Notes: generated from the letters alone by a model not told the origin. A DNA stretch of 64,000 nt from Rhodococcus sp. CH91 (GCF_022554085.1 NZ_JAKFYR010000002.1:558001-622000), one strand, 5' to 3'; shown: positions 10,109-21,428, numbered from the stretch's first letter. Numbers and translations are program-made.

Positions 10109-10123
10109 ACTACACGCTGTAGT
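10109..10123. promoter_or_regulatory. ACTACA-N3-TGTAGT operator candidate
   Basis: A 15-bp inverted repeat with perfect 6-bp arms in the short gap between the ABC permease and the ctaA start at 10084. TACA/TGTA half-sites are typical of the BlaI/CopY winged-helix family. The site would control ctaA separately from the upstream transporter genes. Function is inferred from the motif only. Confidence 0.45.
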
Positions 10124-10153
10124 TGGGGGCGGCCGGATCCTGCCGCGTGACAC

Positions 10154-10951
10154 TCAGGTGAATCGGAACCACCTCGCGGCGGCCGTGCCGCCGATCACCG
10201 TCCATACGACGAGCGAGAGGATCGACAACCAGTCGAACCCACCCGCGGCGGCGTCCTCCAGTGCGAGGGTCAGTGCCCCGGAGGGGACGATCCGCAGCAG
10301 GTGGGTCACCGCATCCGGAATCACGTCGCCCAGGACCACGATGCTGCTGATGCCGAGCAGGACGAACCACACGATGTTCGCCAGCGCCAGCACGATCTCG
10401 GCGCGCAGCGTCCCGCCGAGCAGCAGGCCGAGTGTCGCGAACATCACGGTGCCGAGGGCGATCACGAGGGCCCCGATCAGCAGTCCGCCCACGCCGGGAC
10501 GCCAACCGAGTGCCGCGCCGATCACACCGAGCAGGATCGATTGGAGGACGACGACGATCCCCACGGCGCCGCTCTTCCCGGCGATGATGCCCCATTTGGG
10601 CAGTGCGGTCGCACCGATCCGTTTGAGGGCGCCGTAGCGCCGGTCGAAGCCCACGGCGATCGCCTGGCCGGTGAAGGCCGTCGACATGATCGCCACCATC
10701 ATCACCGCCGGCAGCACCCGGTCGACGCGTGAGTCGCCGAGATCGCCGATCGGCAGGAGGCACAGGCCGATCAGCAGCGTGACGGGGATGAACATGGTCA
10801 GCAGGAGCTGCTCACCGTTGCGGAGCAACAGCTTGAGTTCCATGGCGGTCTGGGCCGCGAGCATCTTCGCAGGGGAGTTCGGCCGAGGGCGCGGGGTGAA
10901 GGTCCCCTCTGCGAACCTGTTGTTCGCCAGACGATCGTGGGTCACGCTCAC
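10154..10951 (-). CDS. ABC-2 type exporter permease
   Basis: Membrane subunit of an ABC exporter, 265 residues with about six hydrophobic segments (for example LLTMFIPVTLLIGLCLLP and IVFVLLGISSIVVLG-like stretches). The GTG start overlaps the stop of the ATPase gene in a GTGA arrangement, so the two subunits are translationally coupled. The N-terminal 30 residues are polar and cytoplasmic. Substrate unknown. The pair corresponds to Rv1457c-Rv1458c and always sits next to ctaA in this group, suggesting but not proving a role linked to cytochrome oxidase or envelope biogenesis. Confidence 0.88.
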   Translation of the reverse strand: MSVTHDRLANNRFAEGTFTPRPRPNSPAKMLAAQTAMELKLLLRNGEQLLLTMFIPVTLLIGLCLLPIGDLGDSRVDRVLPAVMMVAIMSTAFTGQAIAVGFDRRYGALKRIGATALPKWGIIAGKSGAVGIVVVLQSILLGVIGAALGWRPGVGGLLIGALVIALGTVMFATLGLLLGGTLRAEIVLALANIVWFVLLGISSIVVLGDVIPDAVTHLLRIVPSGALTLALEDAAAGGFDWLSILSLVVWTVIGGTAAARWFRFT

Positions 10952-11892
10952 CCTCTCAACTCCCGTCCTGTCAACTCGAGGAAGACATCCTCGAGGCTGC
11001 GCTGATCCACCCGGATCTCGGTCGCCAGCGCCCCCAGGCCCGCGCACCACGAGGCCGCGGCCGCAACGACCGACGGTTCGATCGTGCCCTCGACGAGATA
11101 GCGGCCGGGATTGTCCTCGCGCACCCGGTGGGTGCCCGCGAGGGCCGATTGCAGAGCGCTCAGGTCGAGGCCGGGCGGAGCGGACAACCACAGCTGTCCT
11201 TCGGCGCCGTCGCGGGTGACCTCGTCGGGGGTACCCGCGGCGACGACCCGTCCGTGGTCGATGATCACGATCTCGTCGGCGAGCTCTTCGGCCTCGTCCA
11301 TGAGATGGGTGGTGAGCAGGATGCTCACTCCGTCGCGGCGGAGCGCATCGATCAACTCCCAGACGAGCAGTCGCGCCTGCGCGTCGAGACCTGCTGTGGG
11401 TTCGTCGAGGAATACGAGTTCGGGACGTCCGACCAGCGCGCACGCGAGGGCGAGACGCTGCTGTTGCCCGCCCGACAAGCGGCGGTAGGGGGTGCGCCGG
11501 GCCTCCGAGAGTCCGAGGCGTTGCAGCAACCAGTCCGGATCGAGGGGGTCGGCCGAGTACGCCGCGACCAGATCGAGCATCTCGCCGGCTCGCGAGCCCG
11601 GGTAGGCGCCGCCACCTTGGAGCATCACGCCGATCCTGGGACGGAGCGCGTCGGAATCGGCGACGGGGTCGAGTCCCAGAACGCGGACGGTGCCTGCATC
11701 CGGGGTGACGAAACCTTCACACATTTCCACGGTCGTGGTCTTGCCTGCACCGTTGGGGCCGAGGAGGGCGAGCACCTGAGCGCGTTCGACGGTCAGATCG
11801 AGACCGTTCACCGCGGTGACGCCCCCGTAGGTCTTGACGACGCCGTCCAGGCGCACGGCCGGTAACGCATCGGCGGGAGAACTCGGGATCAC
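10948..11892 (-). CDS. ABC exporter ATP-binding protein
   Basis: DRI/CcmA-type ATPase of 314 residues that powers the permease encoded just downstream. Walker A LLGPNGAGKTTT is near residues 42-53, the signature LSGGQQQRLALA near 140, Walker B LVFLDEPTAGLD near 160, and the switch histidine in LLTTHLMDEAEEL near 195. The roughly 100-residue C-terminal extension after the ATPase fold (LWLSAPPGLDLSALQ to the end) is typical of exporters of this class. A GTG start is used. It lies 12 nt after mptB and is coupled to the permease by a 4-nt overlap. Confidence 0.92.
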   Translation of the reverse strand: MIPSSPADALPAVRLDGVVKTYGGVTAVNGLDLTVERAQVLALLGPNGAGKTTTVEMCEGFVTPDAGTVRVLGLDPVADSDALRPRIGVMLQGGGAYPGSRAGEMLDLVAAYSADPLDPDWLLQRLGLSEARRTPYRRLSGGQQQRLALACALVGRPELVFLDEPTAGLDAQARLLVWELIDALRRDGVSILLTTHLMDEAEELADEIVIIDHGRVVAAGTPDEVTRDGAEGQLWLSAPPGLDLSALQSALAGTHRVREDNPGRYLVEGTIEPSVVAAAASWCAGLGALATEIRVDQRSLEDVFLELTGRELRG

Positions 11893-11903
11893 AGGTTTCC
11901 AGC

Positions 11904-13631
11904 CTAGGCGTCCGCGGTTTCCGCCGGGCGTGGTGGTGTGCGCTCCTGCAACCGCCAGGGCAGCCGGGAGCGTGTCGCGACGATGATCAGGCCGACGACG
12001 ACGATGGTCGCGATCGAGGCCTGGACGATGATGAACGGCTGGTACTCACTGCCGTTGGGCATGAGCATCATGCCCACCACCGAGGAGAACGCGATGGTGG
12101 GGATCCGGAAGACCGGGCGGGTCGCCCAGGCCGCGAGGGGGATGACCGCCCACAGGAGGTACCACGGATGTACGACCGGAAACAGCAGCACGATCGCGCC
12201 CAGTGAGACACCCAGTGCACCGACGGGATGAATGCGGCCGGTGAGCACCGCGAGCAGCATGCGCACGGTGATGAAACCGGCCACGAGCGCCGCGATAGGG
12301 CGGGTGATCGAGAGCACCGCTGTCGTATGGTCGCCGAGGCCGAGCAGCACACCCCCGAGTCCGGTGCCCATCCCGAGGAGGGTGGGGATCGACATCCAGC
12401 TGCGCACCTCGGTGGCGGTACCCAGCGTCTGCGTCCATCCCAGTCCGAGGCCGCTGCCCCAGCTCACGGCCACGATGACGACCGCGGATCCCAGGCCCAG
12501 CACCGCGGCGGAGGCTGCCACCGCCCGGATGTTGCCGCCCCACTTGCGTGCCAGTGCCATGCCGACGAAACCGAGCGCGAGCAGTGAGGGCACCTTGACC
12601 ATCGACGACAGTGCGACCAGCGCCGTACCGGCGGCCAGCCACCCGGCGAGCCGGAGGCGGGAGGACGACTCGTCCTCGGGATACACCGCGCGCAGCGCCA
12701 GTTCGACGCCGGCGAGCATGAGTCCGAGCATGAGTGCTTCGTTGTGGATGCCGGAGACCAGGTGGAACAGCAACAGCGGGTTCGCAGCGCCCAGCCACAG
12801 CGCGCTGACCGCCGCGACGCCGCACCGCCGGGCGAGCCGCGGCAGGGCCCACACGATCAGCGCCACCCCGACGAGGGCGAGGAGCCGGTGGACGAAGATG
12901 CCCGCCACGATGTTCTCGCCGGTGAGATAGGTGATCTTCTCGCCGAGCCACAGGAAGGCCGGTCCGTAGGGGGCCGGAGTGTCGCGCCAGATGCTCGGCA
13001 CCGTGCGGGTCAGGACATGATCGACCCCCAGGGCGCCGGCCGGCCCGATGGCATAGGGATCGAGCCCCCGGGCGGCGATCTCGCTCTGCGCGAGATACGA
13101 GTAGACGTCCTTGCTGAACATCGGCGGGGCCACGACGAGGGGAATGATCCACAGCAGCAGGGTGCGATCGAGCTGGGAACGGGACAGCCGGCGCGGTGGG
13201 CCGTCCGTCCCACGTCGTCCGATGGCGAACCGCCCGAGCAGCAGCCACGCGAGGATCACCAGCGCGGTGCCGGTCATCGTGGCCGTCAGGGCCGCGCTGG
13301 GCATCCTCGCGGCCAGCCCGAGCGCACGGACACCCTGGACCGGATTCTGGAGCACCGGTTGCGCGCCCGCACCGAGCGCACCGACCGCCATGAGGACGGC
13401 ACCCGTGGCGCCGAGCAGGCGGATGCGATGCAGCGCGGTGGTCTCTGCCGGGGCGAGCCCGCGGCCTTCGATCTCGTCGCCGTGGAGGACCACACCGACG
13501 TCCGCTCGCGGGCTCGGGGCCTCGAGACCGAGGGCTCGCCGGAACCACCTGCCCACTCGGCCGCCGACTCCGGAGCGACCCCGCGCCGGGGGAGTCGTAG
13601 GCGGAGCGGACAGGGGAGGAGTCGACGGCAC
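11904..13631 (-). CDS. mptB: alpha-(1->6)-mannopyranosyltransferase, MptB type
   Basis: Polytopic GT-C glycosyltransferase, predicted to use polyprenyl-phosphate mannose to extend the mannan core of lipomannan on the periplasmic face. The GTG at 13631 gives 575 residues, close to Rv1459c. The N-terminus is proline-rich and cytoplasmic (VPSTPPLSAPPTTPPARG), followed by about 12-13 hydrophobic segments. The first periplasmic loop carries acidic residues (PPMFSKDVYSYLAQSEI), the usual place of GT-C catalytic aspartates. It is divergent from sufR and forms a minus-strand run with the ABC exporter and ctaA. Substrate is inferred from synteny. Confidence 0.85.
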   Translation of the reverse strand: MPSTPPLSAPPTTPPARGRSGVGGRVGRWFRRALGLEAPSPRADVGVVLHGDEIEGRGLAPAETTALHRIRLLGATGAVLMAVGALGAGAQPVLQNPVQGVRALGLAARMPSAALTATMTGTALVILAWLLLGRFAIGRRGTDGPPRRLSRSQLDRTLLLWIIPLVVAPPMFSKDVYSYLAQSEIAARGLDPYAIGPAGALGVDHVLTRTVPSIWRDTPAPYGPAFLWLGEKITYLTGENIVAGIFVHRLLALVGVALIVWALPRLARRCGVAAVSALWLGAANPLLLFHLVSGIHNEALMLGLMLAGVELALRAVYPEDESSSRLRLAGWLAAGTALVALSSMVKVPSLLALGFVGMALARKWGGNIRAVAASAAVLGLGSAVVIVAVSWGSGLGLGWTQTLGTATEVRSWMSIPTLLGMGTGLGGVLLGLGDHTTAVLSITRPIAALVAGFITVRMLLAVLTGRIHPVGALGVSLGAIVLLFPVVHPWYLLWAVIPLAAWATRPVFRIPTIAFSSVVGMMLMPNGSEYQPFIIVQASIATIVVVGLIIVATRSRLPWRLQERTPPRPAETADA

Positions 13632-13726
13632 GTCAGAAGCGTAACGGGACGCTCCGGGCGGTCTTTCCCGACTCGGGACCCGATGTAACAAAGGGCACCC
13701 TTGGTGGACCGGCCTTCCGAATTCCG

Positions 13727-13743
13727 TCACACTGGTGTTGTGA
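13727..13743. promoter_or_regulatory. SufR-type operator overlapping the sufR start
   Basis: TCACA-N7-TGTGA forms perfect 5-bp inverted arms; read as ACACT-N5-TGTGA (13729-13743) it agrees with the inverted repeat I recall being reported for M. tuberculosis SufR. The right arm covers the GTG start codon at 13740, so bound repressor would block both initiation of transcription near the gene and the mptB-side promoter region. A second short palindrome, AAGGG-CA-CCCTT, lies at 13690-13701. Confidence 0.7.
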
Positions 13744-14522
13744 AATACCCGTCCGACACCACTGAGCGCACCGAACGCGCAGGTCACGTGCCTGCCGCGA
13801 CGTCGTCGCGGGTCGAGGACGCACGCAGGAACGCGCCGGCGACCGGACGCGACGTGCCGGAAGGGCAGACGCGTGCAGCGGTCGTTCAACTGCTCCTCGA
13901 AGAGGGACCCATCACCGCACCCGAGATCGGCGAACGACTCGGACTGAGCGCCGCGGGCGTGCGCCGGCACCTCGACGCGCTCATCGACTCCGGTGAGGCC
14001 CAGGCCGCCTCGGCGCCCCGGCGTCAGGGCCGTGGCCGCGGCCGCCCCGCCCGCCGCTTCCAGCTCACCGCCGTGGGACGCGCCCGCCTCGGACATTCCT
14101 ACGACGATCTCGCCACCGCGGCGATGCGTCACCTGCGTGAGCTCGGCGGCGACGCCGCCGTGGAGGATTTCGCGCGCCGCCGCGTCGACTCCATCCTCGG
14201 AGGTATCGCGCCCGCCGACGAGAACCTCGACGACGTGGAGACCGTGGCCGAAGAGATCGCCGGTGCGTTCACCGCCTCCGGGTTCGCCGCGTCGACCCGC
14301 CGCGTGGGTACCGGTGTGCAGATCTGCCAGCACCATTGCCCCGTTTCGCACGTCGCGGAGCAGTTCCCGCAACTGTGCGAGGCGGAACAGGAAGCATTCG
14401 TCCGGATCCTCGGAACCCACGTGCAGCGACTCGCGACGATCGCCAACGGCGACGCCTTCTGCACCACCCACGTGCCGGTCCTGCCCGGGGCGAAGCCGGC
14501 CCGGCCCGAACCGCCCACGTGA
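13740..14522 (+). CDS. sufR: SufR, iron-sulfur-sensing repressor of the SUF operon
   Basis: DeoR/ArsR-like winged-helix repressor of 260 residues. The N-terminal DNA-binding domain contains [26 protein letters not shown] near residues 55-80. Four cysteines in the C-terminal half (near residues 196, 200, 213 and 241, in [14 protein letters not shown] and AFCTTH) are positioned to bind a 4Fe-4S cluster, as in known SufR. GTG 13740 was chosen because it lies in the operator; an upstream TTG at 13701 is in frame but lacks a ribosome-binding site. It leads the suf genes with a 115-nt gap before sufB and is divergent from mptB. Confidence 0.92.
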   Translation: MKYPSDTTERTERAGHVPAATSSRVEDARRNAPATGRDVPEGQTRAAVVQLLLEEGPITAPEIGERLGLSAAGVRRHLDALIDSGEAQAASAPRRQGRGRGRPARRFQLTAVGRARLGHSYDDLATAAMRHLRELGGDAAVEDFARRRVDSILGGIAPADENLDDVETVAEEIAGAFTASGFAASTRRVGTGVQICQHHCPVSHVAEQFPQLCEAEQEAFVRILGTHVQRLATIANGDAFCTTHVPVLPGAKPARPEPPT

Positions 14523-14637
14523 CGGCCGTGACCGCCGCATCGCGCGAAGCCGCGTACCTCCGAAAGTCGTTCACCCGCCCGTCGACCGTCGACGCACAGC
14601 CCGCGCCGACGCCCACCAGCCTCCGGAAGGAGCCCGC

Positions 14638-16083
14638 ATGACCGTCGCATCGGACCAGACGTCCGGCACCGCGCCGCTGACGCAGGAAGAGACGATCGAT
14701 TCTCTCGGCCACTACGAATACGGCTGGGCCGATCCCGACACCGCAGGTGCCACCGCGCAGCGCGGCCTGTCCGAAGCGGTCGTGCGGGACATCTCGGCGA
14801 AGAAGAACGAACCCGAGTGGATGCTCGACATCCGCCTCAAGGCGCTGCGCACCTTCGACAAGAAACCCATGCCGGTGTGGGGATCGAACCTCGACGGGAT
14901 CGACTTCGACAACATCAAGTACTTCGTGCGCTCGACGGAGAAGCAGGCCGCGAGCTGGGACGAGCTCCCCGAGGACATCAAGAACACCTACGACAGGCTG
15001 GGTATCCCCGAGGCCGAGAAGCAGCGTCTGATCGCCGGTGTCGCCGCCCAGTACGAGTCCGAGGTGGTCTACCACCAGATCCGCGAGGACCTCGAGAGCC
15101 AGGGCGTGATCTTCCTCGACACCGACTCGGGTCTGCGTGAGCACCCCGAGCTGTTCAAGGAGTACTTCGGCACGGTCATTCCGGCGGGCGACAACAAGTT
15201 CTCCGCGCTCAACACGGCCGTGTGGTCCGGAGGCTCGTTCATCTACGTGCCGCCGGGTGTGCACGTCGACATCCCGCTGCAGGCCTACTTCCGCATCAAC
15301 ACCGAGAACATGGGCCAGTTCGAGCGGACCCTCATCATCGTCGACGAGGGTGCCTCCGTGCACTACGTCGAGGGCTGCACCGCCCCGATCTACAAGTCGG
15401 ACTCGCTGCACTCCGCAGTGGTGGAGATCATCGTCAAGAAGGGCGGGCACTGCCGCTACACGACGATCCAGAACTGGTCGAACAACGTCTACAACCTGGT
15501 GACCAAGCGCACCAAGGTCGAGGCCGGCGGCTCGATGGAATGGATCGACGGCAACATCGGTTCCAAGGTGACGATGAAGTACCCGGCCGTGTGGATGATG
15601 GGCGAGCACGCCCGCGGCGAGGTCCTGTCCGTCGCCTTCGCCGGTGAGGGTCAGCACCAGGACACCGGTGCGAAGATGCTGCACCTGGCGCCGCACACCT
15701 CCTCGACCATCGTGTCGAAGTCGGTGGCGCGCGGCGGCGGGCGGGCGTCCTACCGCGGTCTCGTCCAGGTCAACAAGGGAGCACACGGCTCGAAGTCGAC
15801 GGTCAAGTGCGATGCACTCCTCGTCGACCAGATCAGCCGCTCCGACACCTATCCGTACGTCGACATCCGTGAGGACGACGTCACGATGGGGCACGAGGCG
15901 ACCGTCTCCAAGGTCAGCGACGACCAGCTGTTCTACCTCATGAGCCGCGGACTGGACGAGGACGAGGCCATGGCGATGGTGGTGCGCGGATTCGTCGAGC
16001 CCATCGCCAAGGAACTGCCGATGGAGTACGCCCTCGAGCTCAATCGCCTGATCGAACTGCAGATGGAAGGGGCAGTCGGCTAA
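14638..16083 (+). CDS. sufB: SufB, Fe-S cluster scaffold subunit
   Basis: Core subunit of the SufBCD scaffold on which Fe-S clusters are built. ATG 14638 follows CCGGAAGGAG and gives 481 residues. Family landmarks include [36 protein letters not shown] with Cys near residue 247, and [13 protein letters not shown]. The reading frame runs straight through the region where M. tuberculosis SufB carries an intein, so this allele is intein-free. The stop codon is directly followed by the sufD ATG, giving tight coupling. Confidence 0.97.
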   Translation: MTVASDQTSGTAPLTQEETIDSLGHYEYGWADPDTAGATAQRGLSEAVVRDISAKKNEPEWMLDIRLKALRTFDKKPMPVWGSNLDGIDFDNIKYFVRSTEKQAASWDELPEDIKNTYDRLGIPEAEKQRLIAGVAAQYESEVVYHQIREDLESQGVIFLDTDSGLREHPELFKEYFGTVIPAGDNKFSALNTAVWSGGSFIYVPPGVHVDIPLQAYFRINTENMGQFERTLIIVDEGASVHYVEGCTAPIYKSDSLHSAVVEIIVKKGGHCRYTTIQNWSNNVYNLVTKRTKVEAGGSMEWIDGNIGSKVTMKYPAVWMMGEHARGEVLSVAFAGEGQHQDTGAKMLHLAPHTSSTIVSKSVARGGGRASYRGLVQVNKGAHGSKSTVKCDALLVDQISRSDTYPYVDIREDDVTMGHEATVSKVSDDQLFYLMSRGLDEDEAMAMVVRGFVEPIAKELPMEYALELNRLIELQMEGAVG

Positions 16084-17289
16084 ATGACTGCGGAAGCGAA
16101 GAACACCCCTGCCGCCGGGGTGCAGGAAGCCGTGCGTGCCGAGAACCTCACCCCGGCCGTCAACAAGGGCGAGGTCTTCACGTCGTTCGACGTGAACGCC
16201 TTCGAGATTCCCTCCGGACGCGACGAGGTGTGGCGGTTCACGCCGCTGCGTCGCCTGCGCGGTCTGCACGACGGCACGGCCACCGCGACCGGCAGCGCCG
16301 GCATCGAGGTCACGCCCGTCGACGGCGTGCAGGTCGAGACCGTCGGGCGCGATGACACCCGGCTCGGGCAGGGGGGCGTGCCGTTCGACCGGATCGCCGC
16401 CCAGGCGTACTCGTCCTTCGAGACCGCGACGGTCGTCACGGTCGGCCGCGAGGTCGAGGTGGCCGAACCCGTCACCGTCACCGTCACCGGACCGGGTGAA
16501 GGTGCCGTCGCCTACGGACACATGCAGATCCGGCTCGAGGCGTTCGCCCGCCTCACGCTGGTCATCGACCAGCGGGGCAGTGGCACCTACGCCGAGAACA
16601 TCGAGTTCGTTCTCGGCGACAGCGCACAGCTGAAGGTCGTCACGGTCCAGGACTGGGCCGACGACGCCGTGCACGTCGCGGCCCACCATGCGCGCCTCGG
16701 ACGCGACGCCGTGCTGCGCCACTTCACCGTCGCGCTCGGCGGTGATCTGGTGCGCGTCTCGGCGACCACGAAGTACGACGGCCCCGGCGGCGATGCCGAG
16801 CTTCTCGGCCTGTACTTCGCCGACGCCGGCCAGCACTTCGAGCAGCGCCTGCTCGTCGATCACTCGCAGCCGAACTGCAAGTCGAACGTGGTCTACAAGG
16901 GTGCCCTGCAGGGTGATCCCGCCTCCGGCAAGCCGGACGCGCACACGGTGTGGGTCGGGGACGTGCTCATCCGCGCCGAGGCCGAAGGCACCGACACCTT
17001 CGAGCTCAACCGCAATCTCGTACTCACCGACGGTGCCCGTGCCGATTCGGTGCCCAACCTCGAGATCGAGACCGGCGAGATCGTCGGCGCCGGCCACGCC
17101 TCGGCCACGGGACGTTTCGACGACGAGCAGCTGTTCTACCTGCGTGCCCGCGGCATTCCCGAAGAGGAGGCCCGCCGCCTCGTCGTCCGCGGCTTCTTCC
17201 ACGAACTGCTCGAACGCATCACCGTGACCGAGGTCCGCGACCGTCTCGAAGCGGCGATCGAAGCCGAACTGGCCGCGGTCGGCGCCTGA
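16084..17289 (+). CDS. sufD: SufD, Fe-S cluster assembly subunit
   Basis: Partner of SufB in the SufBCD complex; 401 residues, start immediately after the sufB stop. The C-terminal beta-helix core is shared with SufB (NCKSNVVYKGALQGDPASGK, then HASATGRFDDEQLFYLRARGI), including the histidine in GAGHASATG that corresponds to the conserved SufD histidine near the cluster assembly site. The N-terminal half is more divergent and acidic. A 54-nt gap precedes sufC. Confidence 0.96.
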   Translation: MTAEAKNTPAAGVQEAVRAENLTPAVNKGEVFTSFDVNAFEIPSGRDEVWRFTPLRRLRGLHDGTATATGSAGIEVTPVDGVQVETVGRDDTRLGQGGVPFDRIAAQAYSSFETATVVTVGREVEVAEPVTVTVTGPGEGAVAYGHMQIRLEAFARLTLVIDQRGSGTYAENIEFVLGDSAQLKVVTVQDWADDAVHVAAHHARLGRDAVLRHFTVALGGDLVRVSATTKYDGPGGDAELLGLYFADAGQHFEQRLLVDHSQPNCKSNVVYKGALQGDPASGKPDAHTVWVGDVLIRAEAEGTDTFELNRNLVLTDGARADSVPNLEIETGEIVGAGHASATGRFDDEQLFYLRARGIPEEEARRLVVRGFFHELLERITVTEVRDRLEAAIEAELAAVGA

Positions 17290-17343
17290 CCGGCACCGCA
17301 CTCCCGTAGTCCCGATACTTCTCCACTAAGGAAACGCATTTCG

Positions 17344-19392
<2,049 letters not shown>

Positions 19393-19393
<1 letters not shown>

Positions 19394-19884
19394 TGCGGAT
19401 GGAGCAGATGTACCAGGAAGTGATCCTGGACCATTACAAGCACCCGCATCACCGGGGGCTGCGCGAGCCGTTCGGCGCCGAGGTTCATCACGTCAACCCC
19501 ACCTGCGGGGACGAGGTGACCCTGCGCGTGCATCTCGACGGTGACACGGTCGCCGACGTGTCCTACGACGGGCAGGGCTGTTCGATCAGTCAGGCCTCGA
19601 CTTCCGTGCTCACCGATCAGGTGATCGGGGTGCCTCTCGGCGAGGCCCTGAAGATGGTCGACGGATTCGTCGAGATGGTGAGCAGTCGCGGCACCGTCGA
19701 GGGCGACGAGGACCTGATCGGCGACGGAATCGCGTTCGCCGGCGTGGCGAAGTACCCGGCGCGTGTGAAATGTGCGTTGCTGGGCTGGATGGCTTTCAAG
19801 GATGCGGTCGCACAGACCGTCGACCGTGCGTCCGCCGGCGAGGCGGACGCCACCCACACCGTTTCGAGCGGAGGACAGAACTGA
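19393..19884 (+). CDS. sufU: SufU, zinc-dependent sulfurtransferase
   Basis: IscU-like protein of 163 residues that in Gram-positive SUF systems accepts sulfur from SufS through a zinc site. The three conserved cysteines are in NPTCGDEV, DGQGCSISQAS and VKCALLGW, and the aspartate of CGD is present. The insertion typical of SufU relative to IscU lies between the second and third cysteines (RGTVEGDEDL). It overlaps both neighbours by a few nt (TGATG with sufS, ATGA with sufT). Confidence 0.94.
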
Positions 19885-20309
19885 TGACCGAACCCGCACC
19901 GGGCACCGGCAACACCGACGAGGCCGCCGCGAGCGCCGTCGTCGACGGGTCGGACGAGACCAGCACGCTGGTCGCGGCCACGGCCCCGCCGCTGGATCCC
20001 GGCCGTCTCGACGAACTCGAGGAGGCGTTGCGCGACGTCGTCGATCCGGAACTCGGTATCAACGTCGTCGATCTCGGCCTCGTCTACGGCATCTCCGAAT
20101 CGGACGAGGCGGTGACCGTCGACATGACGCTCACCTCTGCTGCGTGCCCGCTCACCGACGTCATCGAGGACCAGGCCCAGGGCGCGCTCGTACGCAGCGG
20201 CCTGTGCGAGGACCTGCGCATCAACTGGGTGTGGATGCCGCCGTGGGGTCCCGACAAGATCACCGACGACGGACGCGAGCAGTTGCGCGCACTCGGCTTC
20301 ACCGTCTGA
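19884..20309 (+). CDS. sufT: SufT, MIP18/DUF59 Fe-S maturation factor
   Basis: 141-residue protein with a disordered acidic N-terminus of about 45 residues, then a DUF59 domain: DPELGINVVDLGLVYGI near residues 59-75 and LTSAACPLTDVIEDQ near 90-104, with the conserved cysteine. SufT proteins help deliver Fe-S clusters to client enzymes. The start overlaps the sufU stop (ATGA). It is the last suf gene and is followed by a strong hairpin shared with ku. Confidence 0.93.
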   Translation: MTEPAPGTGNTDEAAASAVVDGSDETSTLVAATAPPLDPGRLDELEEALRDVVDPELGINVVDLGLVYGISESDEAVTVDMTLTSAACPLTDVIEDQAQGALVRSGLCEDLRINWVWMPPWGPDKITDDGREQLRALGFTV

Positions 20310-20329
20310 TCCGGAGGACACTCCGGCAC

Positions 20330-20374
20330 GGCGCCTGATTCCGCCCGCTCCCGAAACGGCCGGGATCAGGCGCC
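20330..20374. terminator. bidirectional terminator between suf and ku
   Basis: GGCGCCTGAT with its exact complement ATCAGGCGCC encloses about 25 nt containing a further TCC/GGG pairing. The right arm overlaps the ku stop codon. It lies between the convergent ends of sufT and ku. Confidence 0.75.
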
Positions 20375-21379
20375 TTTGCGTTCGCCCGAGGTCTTCGTGG
20401 CGGCCGCCTTCTTCGCGGGAGTCTTCTTGGCCGGAGTTTTCTTCGCCGTCGAGGATTTCGACGTGGTGCGCTTCGTCGCGGTCTTCTTCGCGCTGCTCTT
20501 GCTTGCGCTGCTCTTGGAAGTGGTCTTCTTCGCCGGCGTCTTCTTCGGCTTCTCGTCGTCGTCGGCGTCGCCGTCCGACGAACCCGTCGGAACCTTCTTT
20601 CCCGCTGCATCGACACTGCGCTGCAGAGCCGCCACCAGGTCGAGGACCTCGGCGTCCTCGTCGCCGGTGTCGGGTTCGGCGACCTGGAAGACCTTCTCTC
20701 CACCTCGGGCGATCGCCTCGTCGATGAGGGTGCGCAGTTCCACCTGGTACTCGTCGGTGAACTCGGTCGGATCGAAATCGTCGGACATCGACTCGACCAG
20801 GGTCTCGGCCATCGCGAGTTCACGTTGCTTGGGTTTCTCGATCTTGTCGAGCGAGTCGAACTCGGCTGCGCGAACCTCGTCGGGCCACAGCAAGGTCTGC
20901 AGGATGAGCAGTCCGTCGCGGGTGCGCAGCGCCGCCAGCCGCGTGCGTTGCCGCAAGGTGAAGTGCACCAACGCCGTCCTGTCGCTCTGCTCGAGGGTCG
21001 CGGCCAGGAGCCCGTAGGCCTTCGGGGACGACGAGTCGGGTTCGAGATAGTAGGACTTCTCGAACAGGATCGGGTCGATCTGCTCGGTGGGAACGAACTG
21101 CAGTACGGGGATCTCGTGCTTCTCCGCTGCGGGCAGTTTCTCGAAGTCCTCGTCGGTGAGCACGACCCGCTCTCCGTCGTCGGAGTCGTAGGCCTTGTCG
21201 ATCTCCTGATAGGGGACGACCTCGCCGCATTCGGTGCACACGCGCTGATACTTGATGCGCCCCCCGTCCTTCGCGTGCACCTGATGGAACTTGATGTCGT
21301 GCGACTCGGTTGCCGAGTACACCTTCACAGGCACGTTGACGAGGCCGAACGCGAGAGAGCCTTTCCAGATCGACCGCAT
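20366..21379 (-). CDS. ku: Ku, non-homologous end-joining DNA-binding protein
   Basis: Bacterial Ku homodimer ring that binds double-strand ends and recruits LigD. ATG 21379 gives MRSIWKGSLAFGLVNVPVKVYS, the family N-terminus; total 337 residues. The Ku core runs to about residue 255. An acidic linker (DGDADDDE) leads into a tail of about 60 residues made of lysine/alanine/threonine repeats (KKTPAKKTTSK, AKKTPAKK), resembling the C-terminal extension of mycobacterial Ku and histone H1-like tails. No ligD lies nearby. In M. tuberculosis ku is elsewhere, so this is a lineage-specific location. Confidence 0.95.
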   Translation of the reverse strand: MRSIWKGSLAFGLVNVPVKVYSATESHDIKFHQVHAKDGGRIKYQRVCTECGEVVPYQEIDKAYDSDDGERVVLTDEDFEKLPAAEKHEIPVLQFVPTEQIDPILFEKSYYLEPDSSSPKAYGLLAATLEQSDRTALVHFTLRQRTRLAALRTRDGLLILQTLLWPDEVRAAEFDSLDKIEKPKQRELAMAETLVESMSDDFDPTEFTDEYQVELRTLIDEAIARGGEKVFQVAEPDTGDEDAEVLDLVAALQRSVDAAGKKVPTGSSDGDADDDEKPKKTPAKKTTSKSSASKSSAKKTATKRTTSKSSTAKKTPAKKTPAKKAAATKTSGERKGA

Positions 21380-21428
21380 GTGTCCATCATGATCGACACT
21401 CCGGGAGCACGCGGGAAACCCGCGAAAG

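Noticed and set aside
11904-14540. Extended 878-residue mannosyltransferase start, or antisense coding over sufR
   Set aside because: The extension reads across the sufR gene on the opposite strand and has no hydrophobic or family sequence; GTG 13631 gives the expected length.
14269-17301. Long open frame on the minus strand opposite sufB and sufD (about 1010 codons)
   Set aside because: It is antisense to two genes with clear family motifs, has no recognisable domain, and follows from GC-rich codon use in the sense genes.
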